The translations under genes were made by a program, and so were the position numbers. DNA of 64,000 nt, taken from Thermohalobaculum sediminis (GTDB lineage Bacteria; Pseudomonadota; Alphaproteobacteria; Rhodobacterales; Rhodobacteraceae). The stretch is from contig NZ_JAMFKN010000002.1 in the NCBI RefSeq assembly GCF_023487995.1, positions 124,001 to 188,000 on the forward strand, in the 5' to 3' direction. Shown here one piece after another: positions 44,191-53,397 of this stretch. Numbering within the stretch: position 1 is the stretch's first letter; every line of letters starts with the position of its first letter. The notes below the pieces were generated by a model, which was given only the letters and a program-made list of their open reading frames with translations, did no database searches and was not told where the DNA came from.

Positions 44191-44542
44191 GGTGTTCCCC
44201 CCGGAACGTGAACGCGAAACGATACGTTAACGAAAAATTTACCTGACGTTGCGTTATCCGCAATTCCTTCCTTCGGCTTCTCTCCATCTTTCCAGTTTGG
44301 CGGAAAGACTGTGGCATCTTTGCTAGTGCGGTCACTGAATGGCGTCACCCCGCCCCGCCGTTGCGTCGTGGGCAATGACCCTGAGTGGCCCCGCGACGAC
44401 GGCTGTCCTCAGCGCGGCCGAGGGGTTCCGGCACCGCGCCGCCCGGCATGTTGGCCGGCTGCGACAGGCCGAGACGGCGGGTCGATTGACGGCGGCTTCC
44501 CCGACGGCAAGGATCGGGCGAAAGCGACGGGAGGGGTAGCGC
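44191..44542. promoter_or_regulatory. divergent intergenic region, autotransporter-like gene / amidase
   Basis: 352 bases without a credible gene. The first 100 bases upstream of the autotransporter-like start are the most A+T-rich part, including GTTAAC at 44225-44230 and an A-run just after it, and are the likely minus-strand promoter. The amidase side is ordinary GC-rich DNA with AGGGG ahead of the ATG at 44543. No clear operator seen. Confidence 0.4.
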
Positions 44543-45937
44543 ATGACGGAACTCTGGAAACATTCGGCCGAGACGCTCGCGGCGCTCGTGCGCAACCGCG
44601 AGGTCAGCGCGCAGGAAGTGGCGCGCAGCGCGCTCGCCCGGCTCGCGGCCGTGAACCCCGCCATCAACGCGGTGGTCACCGAGTTTCCGGCCGAGGCGCT
44701 GGCCGAGGCGGGACGGGTGGACGCGGCGCTGGCGCGCGGCGAGTCGGCCGGGCCGCTCGCGGGCGTTCCGGTCACGGTGAAGGTCAATGTCGACATGGCC
44801 GGTCACGCCACGACGAATGGCCTGCGCCTGCAACGCGACCTGATCGCCGGGACGGACAACCCGGTCGTCGCCAATCTGCGGCGGGCGGGCGCGGTGATCG
44901 TGGGACAGACGAACACGCCCGCCTTTTCGCTCAGGTGGTTCACGCGCAACAGCCTCCACGGGGCAACCCTCAACCCGCATGATCGCGGGCTGACGCCGGG
45001 CGGGTCGTCGGGCGGCGCCGGGGCCGCGGTGGCCGCGGGGATCGGGGCGATCGCGCATGGCACGGACATCGCGGGCTCGATCCGCTACCCGGCCTATGCC
45101 TGCGGCGTGCATGGCCTGAGGCCCGGTCTCGGGCGGATCGCCGCGCACAACTTCACGGGGCCCGACCGCACGATGGGCGCGCAGCTCACGGCCGTGTCGG
45201 GGCCGCTTGCGCGGCGCATCGGCGACCTTCGCCTCGCCTTCGCGGCGATGTCGGCGCCCGACCCGCGCGACCCGTGGTGGATGCCTGCGCCCGCCGCGAT
45301 GCCCGAGCCGCCGCGCCGCGTCGCGCTCTGCCTCGCGCCGGACGGGATGCCCACGGCCCCCGAGGTCGCCGACGCCCTGCGCGCCGCCGCCGCCGCGCTG
45401 GCCGCGGCCGGGTGGGAGGTCGAGGAATGCGCGCCGCCATCCTTCCGCGATGCTGCCCGGATCAACATGACGCTGTGGATGGAGGAGTTCCGCGTCTCGG
45501 GCCTGCCGAAGCTCGACACGGAGGCGGATCCGGATGCGCGGATCGTTGCCGCCGCGCTCAGGGCTGTCGCGGCGAAGGGGGGCGAGCCGCTCGACGCACT
45601 GCGCGAGCGCGCGACGCTGCTGCGCGACTGGCAGCTCTTCCTCGAGGACTGGCCCGTGCTGCTATGTCCGGTCTCCGCCGAACCCCCGTTCCCCGACCTG
45701 CTGGACGTCGCGGGCGAGGCGGCCTTCGCGCGCGTCTCCGAGGCGCAGCTCACGCAAGTGGGACTGCCCGCGCTGGGCCTGCCCGGCCTGACGGTCGCGA
45801 CCGGCTCGCCGGGCCACCCGATGGGCGTGCAGCTGATCGCTGGAAGGTGCCGCGAGGAGACCCTACTCGACGCGGGCGCGATCATCGAGGCCCACAACCC
45901 GCCGATCGGGCCAGTCGACCCCTTCGCGAGGTCCTGA
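44543..45937 (+). CDS. amidase (amidase signature family)
   Basis: A 464-residue amidase-signature protein. The triad is visible as Lys80 (VPVTVKVN), Ser155 in TPGGSSGGAG and Ser179 in TDIAGSIRYPA. It hydrolyses a carboxamide to acid plus ammonia; the family includes acetamidase-, enantioselective amidase- and GatA-like enzymes. GatA is unlikely because no gatB or gatC lies nearby. The start ATG follows AGGGG at normal distance. It is a single gene converging on the cco terminator. Confidence 0.87.
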   Translation: MTELWKHSAETLAALVRNREVSAQEVARSALARLAAVNPAINAVVTEFPAEALAEAGRVDAALARGESAGPLAGVPVTVKVNVDMAGHATTNGLRLQRDLIAGTDNPVVANLRRAGAVIVGQTNTPAFSLRWFTRNSLHGATLNPHDRGLTPGGSSGGAGAAVAAGIGAIAHGTDIAGSIRYPAYACGVHGLRPGLGRIAAHNFTGPDRTMGAQLTAVSGPLARRIGDLRLAFAAMSAPDPRDPWWMPAPAAMPEPPRRVALCLAPDGMPTAPEVADALRAAAAALAAAGWEVEECAPPSFRDAARINMTLWMEEFRVSGLPKLDTEADPDARIVAAALRAVAAKGGEPLDALRERATLLRDWQLFLEDWPVLLCPVSAEPPFPDLLDVAGEAAFARVSEAQLTQVGLPALGLPGLTVATGSPGHPMGVQLIAGRCREETLLDAGAIIEAHNPPIGPVDPFARS

Positions 45938-45975
45938 GGCGGGATGCCCGCGACGCCCGGCGGCGGAACGAGAAA

Positions 45976-45995
45976 GCCCGGCCGCGAGGCCGGGC
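45976..45995 (-). terminator. intrinsic terminator downstream of ccoNOQP
   Basis: A perfect 8-bp GC stem (45976-45983 with 45988-45995) and a 4-nt loop; on the minus strand it is followed by TTTCTCGTT. It lies 58 bases after the ccoP stop and 38 after the convergent amidase stop, so it may serve both directions, best for cco. Confidence 0.7.
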
Positions 45996-46053
45996 GAGAA
46001 GTTCTGGGGTCTGCATTGCGGCCGCCCGGGATCGCTCCCGGACGGACCGAGGG

Positions 46054-46926
46054 TCATTGGCCTCCGCCGAGGCCGTGAACGTAGATGGCGACCTGCTTGA
46101 TCTGGGCGTCGCCGAGGCGTCCGCTCCAGCCGGGCATCACGCCACCGCGGGAATTGGTGATCGACTCGATCACCCGCGCGCGGTCCGAGCCGTAGAGCCA
46201 GATCGCGTCCGTCAGGTTCGGCGCACCCAGCGCGGGCTCGCCCATGCCGCCCTCGCCATGGCAGGCGGCGCAGTTGTCGGCATAGATCGTCGCCCCCTCC
46301 TCGGTCGCGTCGGCCTTGCCGCTCAGCGAGAGCACGTGATCGGCCACCGCCGCGATCTCGTCGGCGCTGAGGATCTCGTCGCGGCCGAAGGCGGGCATCT
46401 CCGAGATCCGGGTGTCGTCGTCGCCGTCATACCGGATGCCGTGGCGGATCGTGGTCTCGATGTCGGTGAGCGTGCCGCCCCAGATCCAGTCGTCGTCGAG
46501 CAGGTTGGGATAGCCCGACGCCTGGACCCCCGCCGCGCCCGAGCCGTGGCACTGCGAGCAGTAGTTGCGGAAGATCGCGGCGCCGCCGGACTGTGCGAAC
46601 TGCACGAGCTCGGCGTCGGAGGCGATCTCGTCGATGTCGAGGGAGGCGATCCGGTCGGTGAAGACGCGCTGCGCGGCCGCCGCCTCGTCGATCGCCTCGT
46701 GCACCGCGGCCCGGCTGGTATAGCCCAGCACGCCTGCCGTGGCATCGCTCACCAACGGCCATGCCGGATAGAGGATCGTGTAGATCACCCCCCAGACGAT
46801 GGTGCCGTAGAAGGTCCAGAGCCACCAGCGTGGAAGCGGCGTGTTGAGCTCCTTGATCCCGTCCCATTCATGGCCGGTCGTCTCGGTCCCGCTGACCTCG
46901 TCGACCTCGTTCCTGTGATCAGCCAT
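46054..46926 (-). CDS. ccoP: cbb3-type cytochrome c oxidase subunit III (dihaem)
   Basis: A 290-residue membrane-anchored dihaem cytochrome c. After the N-terminal LPRWWLWTFYGTIVWGVIYT helix (31-50) come two haem sites: Cys123-Cys126-His127 (YCSQCHG) and Cys219-Cys222-His223 (NCAACHG), with axial methionines in SEMPAF and VMPGW. It passes electrons from the bc1 complex or soluble cytochrome c to CcoO/CcoN. Last gene of the ccoNOQP operon; GGGAG is just upstream of the ATG, 3 bp after the ccoQ stop. Confidence 0.95.
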   Translation of the reverse strand: MADHRNEVDEVSGTETTGHEWDGIKELNTPLPRWWLWTFYGTIVWGVIYTILYPAWPLVSDATAGVLGYTSRAAVHEAIDEAAAAQRVFTDRIASLDIDEIASDAELVQFAQSGGAAIFRNYCSQCHGSGAAGVQASGYPNLLDDDWIWGGTLTDIETTIRHGIRYDGDDDTRISEMPAFGRDEILSADEIAAVADHVLSLSGKADATEEGATIYADNCAACHGEGGMGEPALGAPNLTDAIWLYGSDRARVIESITNSRGGVMPGWSGRLGDAQIKQVAIYVHGLGGGQ

Positions 46927-46929
46927 CGC

Positions 46930-47094
46930 TCACTCCCTCGGGCTGTCGTTGCGTAGCGGGATCTGCGCGATGTCGTCGTGGATCTTGCGCGAGCCGGGCC
47001 GGAAGGCCCAGGCCAACACGCCGAGGAAGAAGACGAACATCGCAAGCAGCACCCAGCTGTCGGCGATCTGGCGGAGAAGGCTGTAGGTTTCCAT
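46930..47094 (-). CDS. ccoQ: cbb3-type cytochrome c oxidase assembly subunit CcoQ/FixQ
   Basis: A 54-residue protein beginning METYSLLRQIADSW, with one membrane helix (VLLAMFVFFLGVLAWAF, 15-31) followed by a basic-acidic tail RPGSRKIHDD. Size, helix position and place between ccoO and ccoP identify it as CcoQ, which stabilises the oxidase in oxygen. GGGA lies upstream of the ATG at 47094. It is separated by 12 bp from ccoO and 3 bp from ccoP. Confidence 0.92.
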   Translation of the reverse strand: METYSLLRQIADSWVLLAMFVFFLGVLAWAFRPGSRKIHDDIAQIPLRNDSPRE

Positions 47095-47106
47095 CGTTCC
47101 CTCCCG

Positions 47107-47844
47107 TCAGCGCAGGTTGGCGTCGGCGGTCGCCTCGTAGGTCGAGAAGTCGACCAGCGTGCCGAGCATCTGCAGATAGGCGATCAGTGCATCCAGCTCG
47201 GTGATCGCCGGCTGGCCGTCGAAGTTGCGAACCTGCGCCTTGGGGTAGCTGGCCAGAAGGTCCTCGACCGCCGCGTGATCCGGGTTGACCTGTGCCATGA
47301 CATGGGTCCTGGCGTTGGCGATCTGCTCGTCGGTGTAGGGCACGCCCAGCGCCGCGTTGGTGCGCAGGTGGTCGGCGATATGCGCGAAGTCGAGCGGGGT
47401 CTCGGCCAGCCAGGGGTATTTCGGCATGACCGACTCTGGCACCAGCGCCTGGGGGTTTTCCATGTGGTCGACATGCCAGGCGTCCGAATAGCGCCCGCCG
47501 ACGCGGGCGAGGTCGGGCCCCGTCCGCTTCGAGCCCCACTGGAAGGGCCGGTCGTACATCGACTCGGCCGCCAGCGAGTAATGGCCGTAGCGCTCGACCT
47601 CGTCGCGCATCGGCCGGATCATCTGGCTGTGGCAGACATAGCAGCCCTCGCGGACATAGATCTGCCGCCCCGCGAGCTCGAGAGGCGAGTAGGGACGCAC
47701 CCCCTCGACCTTCTCGATGGTGTTCTGCAGCCAGAACAGCGGCGCGATCTCGACGATCCCGCCCACCGTCACCACGAGGAACGAGAGGACGAGCAGCAGC
47801 GTCGCGTGCTTCTCGATGGCCTTGTGCTTTTCCATGATGCTCAT
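47107..47844 (-). CDS. ccoO: cbb3-type cytochrome c oxidase subunit II (monohaem)
   Basis: A 245-residue membrane-anchored monohaem cytochrome c: helix at 14-30 ([17 protein letters not shown]), haem site Cys68-Cys71-His72 ([12 protein letters not shown]) and VMPKYPWL for the axial Met. Start at 47844 is preferred because GGAGGG lies 7 bases upstream; a second ATG three codons later is possible. It follows ccoN by 13 bp. Confidence 0.95.
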   Translation of the reverse strand: MSIMEKHKAIEKHATLLLVLSFLVVTVGGIVEIAPLFWLQNTIEKVEGVRPYSPLELAGRQIYVREGCYVCHSQMIRPMRDEVERYGHYSLAAESMYDRPFQWGSKRTGPDLARVGGRYSDAWHVDHMENPQALVPESVMPKYPWLAETPLDFAHIADHLRTNAALGVPYTDEQIANARTHVMAQVNPDHAAVEDLLASYPKAQVRNFDGQPAITELDALIAYLQMLGTLVDFSTYEATADANLR

Positions 47845-47857
47845 GGCCTGGCCCTCC

Positions 47858-49474
47858 TTATTCGGCCGCGACGGCGGCGGCTGTGGGCATGCGCTCGTCG
47901 CGCAGGCGACCGCGGATCGTCTGATAGAGGTTGAAGCACATGATGATCGCACCCGCGAGGAACAGGACGCCTCCGAAGCCGCGCACCAGATACATCGGGA
48001 ACTTGGCAGCGACCGTGTCCGCGAACGAGTTCACGAGGAAGCCCTGGTCGTCGTATTCGCGCCACATCAGCCCTTCCATGATCCCGGTCACCCACATCGA
48101 TGCCGCGTAGAGCACGATGCCGATGGTCGCGAGCCAGAAGTGCCAGTTCACCAGGCTGAGCGAGTAGAGCCGCTCACGGTTCCACAGCCGCGGCACGAGG
48201 AAGTAGAGCGCGCCGAAGGTGATCATGCCGTTCCAGCCAAGCGCACCGGAATGAACATGGCCGATCGTCCAGTCGGTGTAGTGGCTGAGCGAGTTCACGG
48301 CCTTGATGGACATCATCGGCCCCTCGAAGGTCGACATGCCGTAGAAGCCGATCGAGACGACCATCATGCGGATGATGGGATCGGTGCGCAGCTTGTCCCA
48401 GGCGCCCGAGAGCGTCATCAGCCCGTTGATCATGCCGCCCCAGGACGGCATCCACAGGATGATCGAGAACACCATCCCCAGCGTCGAGGCCCACTCCGGC
48501 AGCGCCGTGTAGTGCAGGTGGTGCGGACCGGCCCAGATGTAGAGGAAGATCAGCGCCCAGAAGTGCACGATCGAGAGCTTGTAGGAATAGACCGGGCGCT
48601 CGGCCTGCTTTGGCACGAAGTAGTACATCATGCCGAGGAAGCCCGCCGTCAGGAAGAAGCCGACCGCGTTGTGGCCATACCACCACTGCGTCATCGCGTC
48701 CTGCACGCCCGAGAAGGCCGAGTAGGAGGCCGAGCCGAACACCGACACCGGCAGCGCAAGGTTGTTCACCACATGCAGCATCGCCACCGTGACGATGAAG
48801 CTGAGGTAGAACCAGTTCGCGACGTAGATGTGCGGCTCCTTGCGCTTGATCAGCGTGCCCAGGAACACCGCGAGATAGGCGACCCAGACCACCGTGAGCC
48901 AGAGGTCCACATGCCAGGGCAGTTCGGCGTATTCCTTGCCCTGGCTGCCGCCGAGCACGTAGGACGTTGCCGCGAGCACGATGGTGAGCTGATAGCCCCA
49001 GAACACGAACCAGGCGAGGTTGCCACCCCACAGCCGCGCCGCCGAGGTCCGCTGCACGACGTAGAACGAGGTCGCGAGCAGCGCGTTGCCGCCGAATGCG
49101 AAGATCACCGCCGAGGTGTGCAGCGGTCTAAGCCGCCCAAAGCTCGTGAAGCTGAACCCGAGGTTCAGTTCGGGGAAAGCGAGCTGGAAGGCGATGTAGA
49201 CGCCCGCGAGAAAGCCCACGACGCCCCACAGCGCCGTGGCGATCACGCCATAGCGGACGACGCCGTCCATGTAGCCTTCGGCCGGCGCGCCATCGCCGTT
49301 CGGCATGCGGTTCGGCAGGTCCGACCGCTTGATGGTGTAGATGAACAGACCGACCGCGACGATGAAGACGGTCAGCGCATTGACCATGTAGGCCACGTCA
49401 TGCGCCATGTTCGCGGCATAGGCCGCGAGAACCGCGATCACCCCCAGGGCGGCGAGCTTTATGACAATACCCAT
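47858..49474 (-). CDS. ccoN: cbb3-type cytochrome c oxidase subunit I (catalytic)
   Basis: A 538-residue haem-copper oxidase subunit with twelve or more helices. Histidine ligands for haem b, haem b3 and CuB are in [26 protein letters not shown] and [10 protein letters not shown]. It reduces oxygen at very low concentration and pumps protons. First gene of ccoNOQP; a perfect FNR box (49564-49577) lies 90 bp upstream of the start, and GGGAAAG serves as ribosome binding site. The assembly genes ccoGHIS do not follow in this window. Confidence 0.96.
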   Translation of the reverse strand: MGIVIKLAALGVIAVLAAYAANMAHDVAYMVNALTVFIVAVGLFIYTIKRSDLPNRMPNGDGAPAEGYMDGVVRYGVIATALWGVVGFLAGVYIAFQLAFPELNLGFSFTSFGRLRPLHTSAVIFAFGGNALLATSFYVVQRTSAARLWGGNLAWFVFWGYQLTIVLAATSYVLGGSQGKEYAELPWHVDLWLTVVWVAYLAVFLGTLIKRKEPHIYVANWFYLSFIVTVAMLHVVNNLALPVSVFGSASYSAFSGVQDAMTQWWYGHNAVGFFLTAGFLGMMYYFVPKQAERPVYSYKLSIVHFWALIFLYIWAGPHHLHYTALPEWASTLGMVFSIILWMPSWGGMINGLMTLSGAWDKLRTDPIIRMMVVSIGFYGMSTFEGPMMSIKAVNSLSHYTDWTIGHVHSGALGWNGMITFGALYFLVPRLWNRERLYSLSLVNWHFWLATIGIVLYAASMWVTGIMEGLMWREYDDQGFLVNSFADTVAAKFPMYLVRGFGGVLFLAGAIIMCFNLYQTIRGRLRDERMPTAAAVAAE

Positions 49475-49563
49475 ATCGCTTTCCCCGTGTGGCAGCAGTC
49501 ACGGCAGCCGGAGTCGGCGGCCGCGCCCTCACGGTCTTCTCGCGGACGCAACAGGGATCGACC

Positions 49564-49577
49564 TTGATCTGCATCAA
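49564..49577 (-). promoter_or_regulatory. FNR/FnrL box of the cco operon
   Basis: TTGATCTGCATCAA matches the full TTGAT-N4-ATCAA consensus. Its centre is 96 bp from the ccoN start; a class II promoter (centre at -41.5) would start transcription near 49529, leaving a leader of about 55 bases. This supports oxygen-dependent activation by the neighbouring FnrL. Confidence 0.85.
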
Positions 49578-49705
49578 CGCCGGGTGCGGCGCGAGGGCGC
49601 GGCGCCGCGCCGCGCGCAGACCCGCTCCGGGCGGCGAGCGGGACCTCCGCCCGGTGCAAGCGGATCAGAAAGCAGCGATAGTGGCAGGGAGGCTGCGCCG
49701 GGGGA

Positions 49706-50470
49706 TCAGTCGATCATGCCGCCGTCGGCGTCTTCGCCCGCGGCGTCGAGCAACACGACGAAATCCGGCACGAGGCATCGGCGGGCATCGGCGAACTCGA
49801 CGACCCCGTCCTTCTTGAGCGCGGTGATCTGCCGGCTCACGGTCTCGATCGTCAGGCCCAGGTAATCGGCCATCTGCTCGCGCGTGAGCGGCAGGTCGAA
49901 CGCGAAGCCGTCATCCGCATGGGTGTTGTGGGCGCTCGCCGCACGGCGGGCGAGGATGGCGAGGAAGGTCGCGATCTTCTCGCGCGCCGACTTCCGGCCG
50001 AGCAGCAGCATCCAGTCGCGCGCCGCGTCGAGCTCGTCGAGCGTCATCTCGAGCAGGCGCTTCTCCAGCACCGGCGTGTCCCTGAGCAGCCGCTCGAACC
50101 GGGTCCGGTTGAACAGGCAAAGCCGCACCGGCGTCACCGCGATCGCGTCATAGGGCGCGATCGGGCGCATCGGGCGCCCGACGAAGTCCGACGCGAACAT
50201 CAGGCCGACCATCTGCCGCCGTCCGTCCGGCATCGTCTTGGAGAGCGACACGACGCCATCGACCACCGAGCCGAGGAAATCCGTGCGCTCGCCGGCCGCG
50301 ACGATCTCCTGCCCGGGCTCGTAGTTGCGGTAGAACTTGATGGCGTCGAGCAGGCTCAGCTCCTGCGGCCCGCAATACGAGCAGACGGCGCGGTGACGGA
50401 TGGCACAGTCGGCGCATCGATCGTGCTGCTTGCGCAGGTTCGGGGCGATCATGCGCTCGGTGCCGGACAT
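49706..50470 (-). CDS. fnrL: FNR-type oxygen-sensing transcriptional regulator
   Basis: A 254-residue Crp/Fnr regulator with all four cluster ligands: Cys19, Cys22, Cys30 among CADCAIRHRAVC (Cys33 also nearby) and the central Cys118 (VRLCLF), as in oxygen-sensing FNR/FnrL. The recognition helix contains ETVSR, whose Glu, Ser and Arg read TTGAT half sites. Without oxygen the [4Fe-4S] form dimerises and activates microaerobic genes. GAGAGGA precedes the ATG at 50470. It lies between cco and hemN, both of which carry FNR boxes. Confidence 0.94.
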   Translation of the reverse strand: MSGTERMIAPNLRKQHDRCADCAIRHRAVCSYCGPQELSLLDAIKFYRNYEPGQEIVAAGERTDFLGSVVDGVVSLSKTMPDGRRQMVGLMFASDFVGRPMRPIAPYDAIAVTPVRLCLFNRTRFERLLRDTPVLEKRLLEMTLDELDAARDWMLLLGRKSAREKIATFLAILARRAASAHNTHADDGFAFDLPLTREQMADYLGLTIETVSRQITALKKDGVVEFADARRCLVPDFVVLLDAAGEDADGGMID

Positions 50471-50509
50471 TCATTCCTCTCAGCAACTGATTTCAGTCTG
50501 CGGATTCGC

Positions 50510-50523
50510 TTGATCTGCGTCAA
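50510..50523. promoter_or_regulatory. FNR/FnrL box between fnrL and hemN
   Basis: TTGATCTGCGTCAA differs from the consensus at one base. It is shared by the two divergent genes; its centre (50516.5) is 42-45 bp from the likely hemN start and 46 bp from the fnrL start. Its last base is the A of an upstream in-frame hemN ATG, so that ATG is not the start used. Confidence 0.75.
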
Positions 50524-50561
50524 TGAGAACCGGCTTCAGACATGTCTTTGTGCTCGGCATG

Positions 50562-51920
50562 ATGAGCCATGTCACAGCCTTCGATACCGACGCGCTCGAA
50601 CGCAGCGTGCCGCGTTATACCAGCTATCCGACCGCTCCGCACTTCACCGAAGGCGTGTGCGGCGCAACATATCGTCGCTGGCTGGCCGGGCTTGCGCCCG
50701 ATGCGCCGGTGTCGCTCTACCTGCACGTGCCCTTCTGCGACGAGCTGTGCTGGTTCTGCGCCTGCCGCACGCAGGGATCGCGAAACTACCGCCCCGTGTC
50801 GCGCTATCTCGACCTGCTGATCGCCGAGATCGCCATGGTGGCGGAGCTGGTGGGGCCGAGGCGCCCGGTCAGCCAGATGCACTGGGGCGGCGGCTCACCG
50901 ACGATCCTCTCGCCCGATGACATGGTGCGGCTCGCGGCTGCGATGCATCGTCATTTCCCGTCGAGCAGGGGCGCGGAGTTCGCCGTCGAGATCGACCCGC
51001 GCGACATGACGGGGCCGCGGCTCGACGCGCTGGCCGAGGCGGGGCTCACCCGCGCCTCGATCGGCGTGCAGGACTTCGAGCCGCGCGTGCAGGAGGCGAT
51101 CGGCCGCCGGCAAGGCTACGATATCACCCGCAAGGTGGTCGAGGGGCTGCGCGAGCGCGGCGTGACCGGGATCAACATCGACCTTCTCTATGGTCTGCCG
51201 GGCCAGACGGCCGAGACGCTGATGAGCACGATCGAGAAGGTGATCGGACTTGCGCCGGACCGGCTCGCGCTGTTCGGCTATGCACATGTGCCCTGGATGG
51301 CGCGCCGGCAGAAGATGATCGACGAATCGATCCTCCCCGGCACGACGCTGCGGCGCCGGCAGGCGGCGCTGGCCGCGCAGATGCTGCGCGAGGCGGGCTA
51401 CATCCCCATAGGGATCGACCATTTCGCCAAGCCCGGCGACGCGATGGCCAAGGCTGCCGCGGATCGAACGCTGCGGCGCAACTTCCAGGGCTACACCGTC
51501 GATTCGGCCGTCGCGCTGATCGGCATGGGGGCGTCCGCCATCGGCTCACTGCCGCAGGGATATGTCCAGAACGATCCCTCGACCGCAGCCTATCAGAAGG
51601 CGATCGAAGCGGACGAGCTGGCGACCGCGCGCGGCAAGGCGTTCACAGCCGACGATCTCGCGCGGCGTGACGCCATCGAGCAGATCCTCTGCCACTTCTC
51701 GCTCGATCTCGACGCGCTGAGGGCGCGGCATGGGGTCGCCGCAACGCCGGTCATCGAGGTCGCCGAGGCCATCATCGCCGCGGCGCCGCAGGGTGCGCTG
51801 GTGTCGGGCCCGCAGGGATTCACCATCGCCGACGACTGGCGCGCCCATACCCGGCTGGTGGCGGCCGAGTTCGACGCCTATTTCCAGAGCCGCCCGGCCA
51901 GGCACAGCCTCGCGGTCTGA
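50562..51920 (+). CDS. hemN: oxygen-independent coproporphyrinogen III oxidase
   Basis: A 452-residue radical-SAM enzyme of haem synthesis. The cluster motif is Cys59-x3-Cys63-x2-Cys66 (PFCDELCWFCAC), preceded by RYTSYPTAPHF, a HemN hallmark, and followed by MHWGGGSPT. It decarboxylates coproporphyrinogen III without oxygen. I start at 50562 (or the adjacent ATG at 50559) because the first in-frame ATG (50523) is part of the FNR box. No good ribosome binding site is seen, so a very short or absent leader is possible. Divergent from fnrL. Confidence 0.93.
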   Translation: MSHVTAFDTDALERSVPRYTSYPTAPHFTEGVCGATYRRWLAGLAPDAPVSLYLHVPFCDELCWFCACRTQGSRNYRPVSRYLDLLIAEIAMVAELVGPRRPVSQMHWGGGSPTILSPDDMVRLAAAMHRHFPSSRGAEFAVEIDPRDMTGPRLDALAEAGLTRASIGVQDFEPRVQEAIGRRQGYDITRKVVEGLRERGVTGINIDLLYGLPGQTAETLMSTIEKVIGLAPDRLALFGYAHVPWMARRQKMIDESILPGTTLRRRQAALAAQMLREAGYIPIGIDHFAKPGDAMAKAAADRTLRRNFQGYTVDSAVALIGMGASAIGSLPQGYVQNDPSTAAYQKAIEADELATARGKAFTADDLARRDAIEQILCHFSLDLDALRARHGVAATPVIEVAEAIIAAAPQGALVSGPQGFTIADDWRAHTRLVAAEFDAYFQSRPARHSLAV

Positions 51921-51967
51921 GGCGCGGCGGGCCGCGACGGCGCGCGCGCGCGGCGCCGCCGGTTCGC

Positions 51968-53308
51968 TCAGGCGACCCTGGCGACGGCGAGCGCGCTGTC
52001 GATTGCAGGGCCGAGCTTGTCGACGATCTCGCCGATCTGGCGCACCTCGAGGATGTAGGGCGGCGCGATCAGCACGTGATCGCCGTGCTGGCCATCGACC
52101 GTCCCACCCATCGGATAGACCATCAGGCCATTCGCGAAGGCCGCCTTCTTGATCTTCGCGGCGATGCCCAGCGCGGGATCGAAGGGGGCCTTGGTCTCCT
52201 TGTCCGCCACCAGCTCGATGCCGAGGAACAGCCCCCGCCCGCGGATGTCGCCCACCGCCCAATGCTGGCCGAACGCCGCTTCGAGCGCCGCGCGCAGCTT
52301 CGCCCCGGTCTCGCGCACGCGCGCGAGCAGGTCCCGCCCCTCGATCTCGTCCATGACCGCAAGCGATCCCGCGCAGGCCGCCGGGTGGCCCAGATAGGTG
52401 TGGCCGTGCTGGAAGAAGCCCGAGCCCGCCTCGATCGTGCGGTAGATCTCACCCGAGCACAGCATCGCGCCGATCGGCTGGATGCCGGCGCCCAAGCCCT
52501 TGGCGATGCAGATGATGTCGGGCGCGATCCCGTCCGCCTCGCAGGCGAAGAGATGGCCGGTCCGGCCCATGCCGCACATCACCTCGTCGAGGATCAGCAG
52601 CACGCCGTGCCGGTCGCAGATCTCGCGGATCCGTTTGAAATAGCCGGGCACGGCGGGCACCGCACCCATGGTGGCACCCACCACCGGCTCGGCGATGAAG
52701 GCCGCAACCGTCTCGGGGCCCAGCTCGCGGATCTTCTCGTCGAGCTCGTTTGCCACGCGCTGGCCGTAATCCTCCGGGCTCTCGCCCGGCTCGGCCCAGC
52801 GCCAGTGGTGGCAAGGCGAGATGTGGTGCATGGCGCCCGTGAGCAGCGGCTGGAACTGCGCGCGCCGCCAGCGGTTGCCGCCGGCCGCGAGCGCCCCCAG
52901 CGTGTTGCCGTGATAGCTTTGCCAGCGGGCGACGACGTGGCGCCGCGCGCTCTCGCCCTTCTCCATGAAATACTGCCGCGCCAGCTTGATCGCGCTCTCG
53001 GTCGCCTCGGATCCGCCTGAGACGAAATAGACGCGCTCGATCCACTTCGGCGCCTTCGCGATCAGCCGGTCGGCGAGCGCTTCGGCGGGTTCGGAGGTGA
53101 AGAAGCTGGTATGCGCATAGGCGACCCGGTCGAGTTGCGCCTTCACCGCTTCGGTTACGGCGCGGGGCGAATGGCCCAGACACGAGACCGCAGCCCCGCC
53201 GCAGGCATCGAGATAGCGCCTGCCCGTGCTGTCGATCAGGTAGCAGCCATCGCCGCCCGCCACGGTGGGCAGGGCGGCCTTGGTGTGCCTGGGAAAGACG
53301 TGGGACAT
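51968..53308 (-). CDS. class III PLP-dependent aminotransferase
   Basis: A 446-residue aminotransferase related to the omega-aminotransferases but distinct from the one at 6846-8201. FVSGGSEATESAIKLAR binds the cofactor phosphate, LDEVMCGMGRTG has the conserved Asp, and IAKGLGAGIQPIGA the Schiff-base Lys. GGGGAGGAG is upstream of the ATG. It follows the malonyl-CoA synthetase gene by 89 bp on the same strand, so it may belong to the malonate transcript. A beta-alanine-type transamination yielding malonate semialdehyde would fit that context (inference). Confidence 0.86.
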   Translation of the reverse strand: MSHVFPRHTKAALPTVAGGDGCYLIDSTGRRYLDACGGAAVSCLGHSPRAVTEAVKAQLDRVAYAHTSFFTSEPAEALADRLIAKAPKWIERVYFVSGGSEATESAIKLARQYFMEKGESARRHVVARWQSYHGNTLGALAAGGNRWRRAQFQPLLTGAMHHISPCHHWRWAEPGESPEDYGQRVANELDEKIRELGPETVAAFIAEPVVGATMGAVPAVPGYFKRIREICDRHGVLLILDEVMCGMGRTGHLFACEADGIAPDIICIAKGLGAGIQPIGAMLCSGEIYRTIEAGSGFFQHGHTYLGHPAACAGSLAVMDEIEGRDLLARVRETGAKLRAALEAAFGQHWAVGDIRGRGLFLGIELVADKETKAPFDPALGIAAKIKKAAFANGLMVYPMGGTVDGQHGDHVLIAPPYILEVRQIGEIVDKLGPAIDSALAVARVA

Positions 53309-53397
53309 CGGTCTCCTCCCCTCTCGCGCCGCGGGTGCGCGGGCGATTTCGCCCCAGCCTAGACCGAAGCCCGGGGATTCGGAACCCGCCCGGCGGG

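Noticed and set aside
44225-44240. CtrA-like TTAA-N7-TTTA element in the autotransporter promoter, with a similar TAAA-N7-TTAA near 12455
   Set aside because: Each deviates from the TTAA-N7-TTAA consensus and such A+T-rich matches are expected by chance in the few AT-rich gaps.
44187-44375. Small minus-strand frame upstream of the autotransporter-like gene
   Set aside because: 62 residues with no homology features, overlapping the A+T-rich promoter area and the ribosome binding site of the real gene.
50523-50561. Longer hemN start (MRTGFRHV...)
   Set aside because: The ATG is part of the FNR box and would lie upstream of the expected transcription start; HemN homology begins after the ATGs at 50559/50562.
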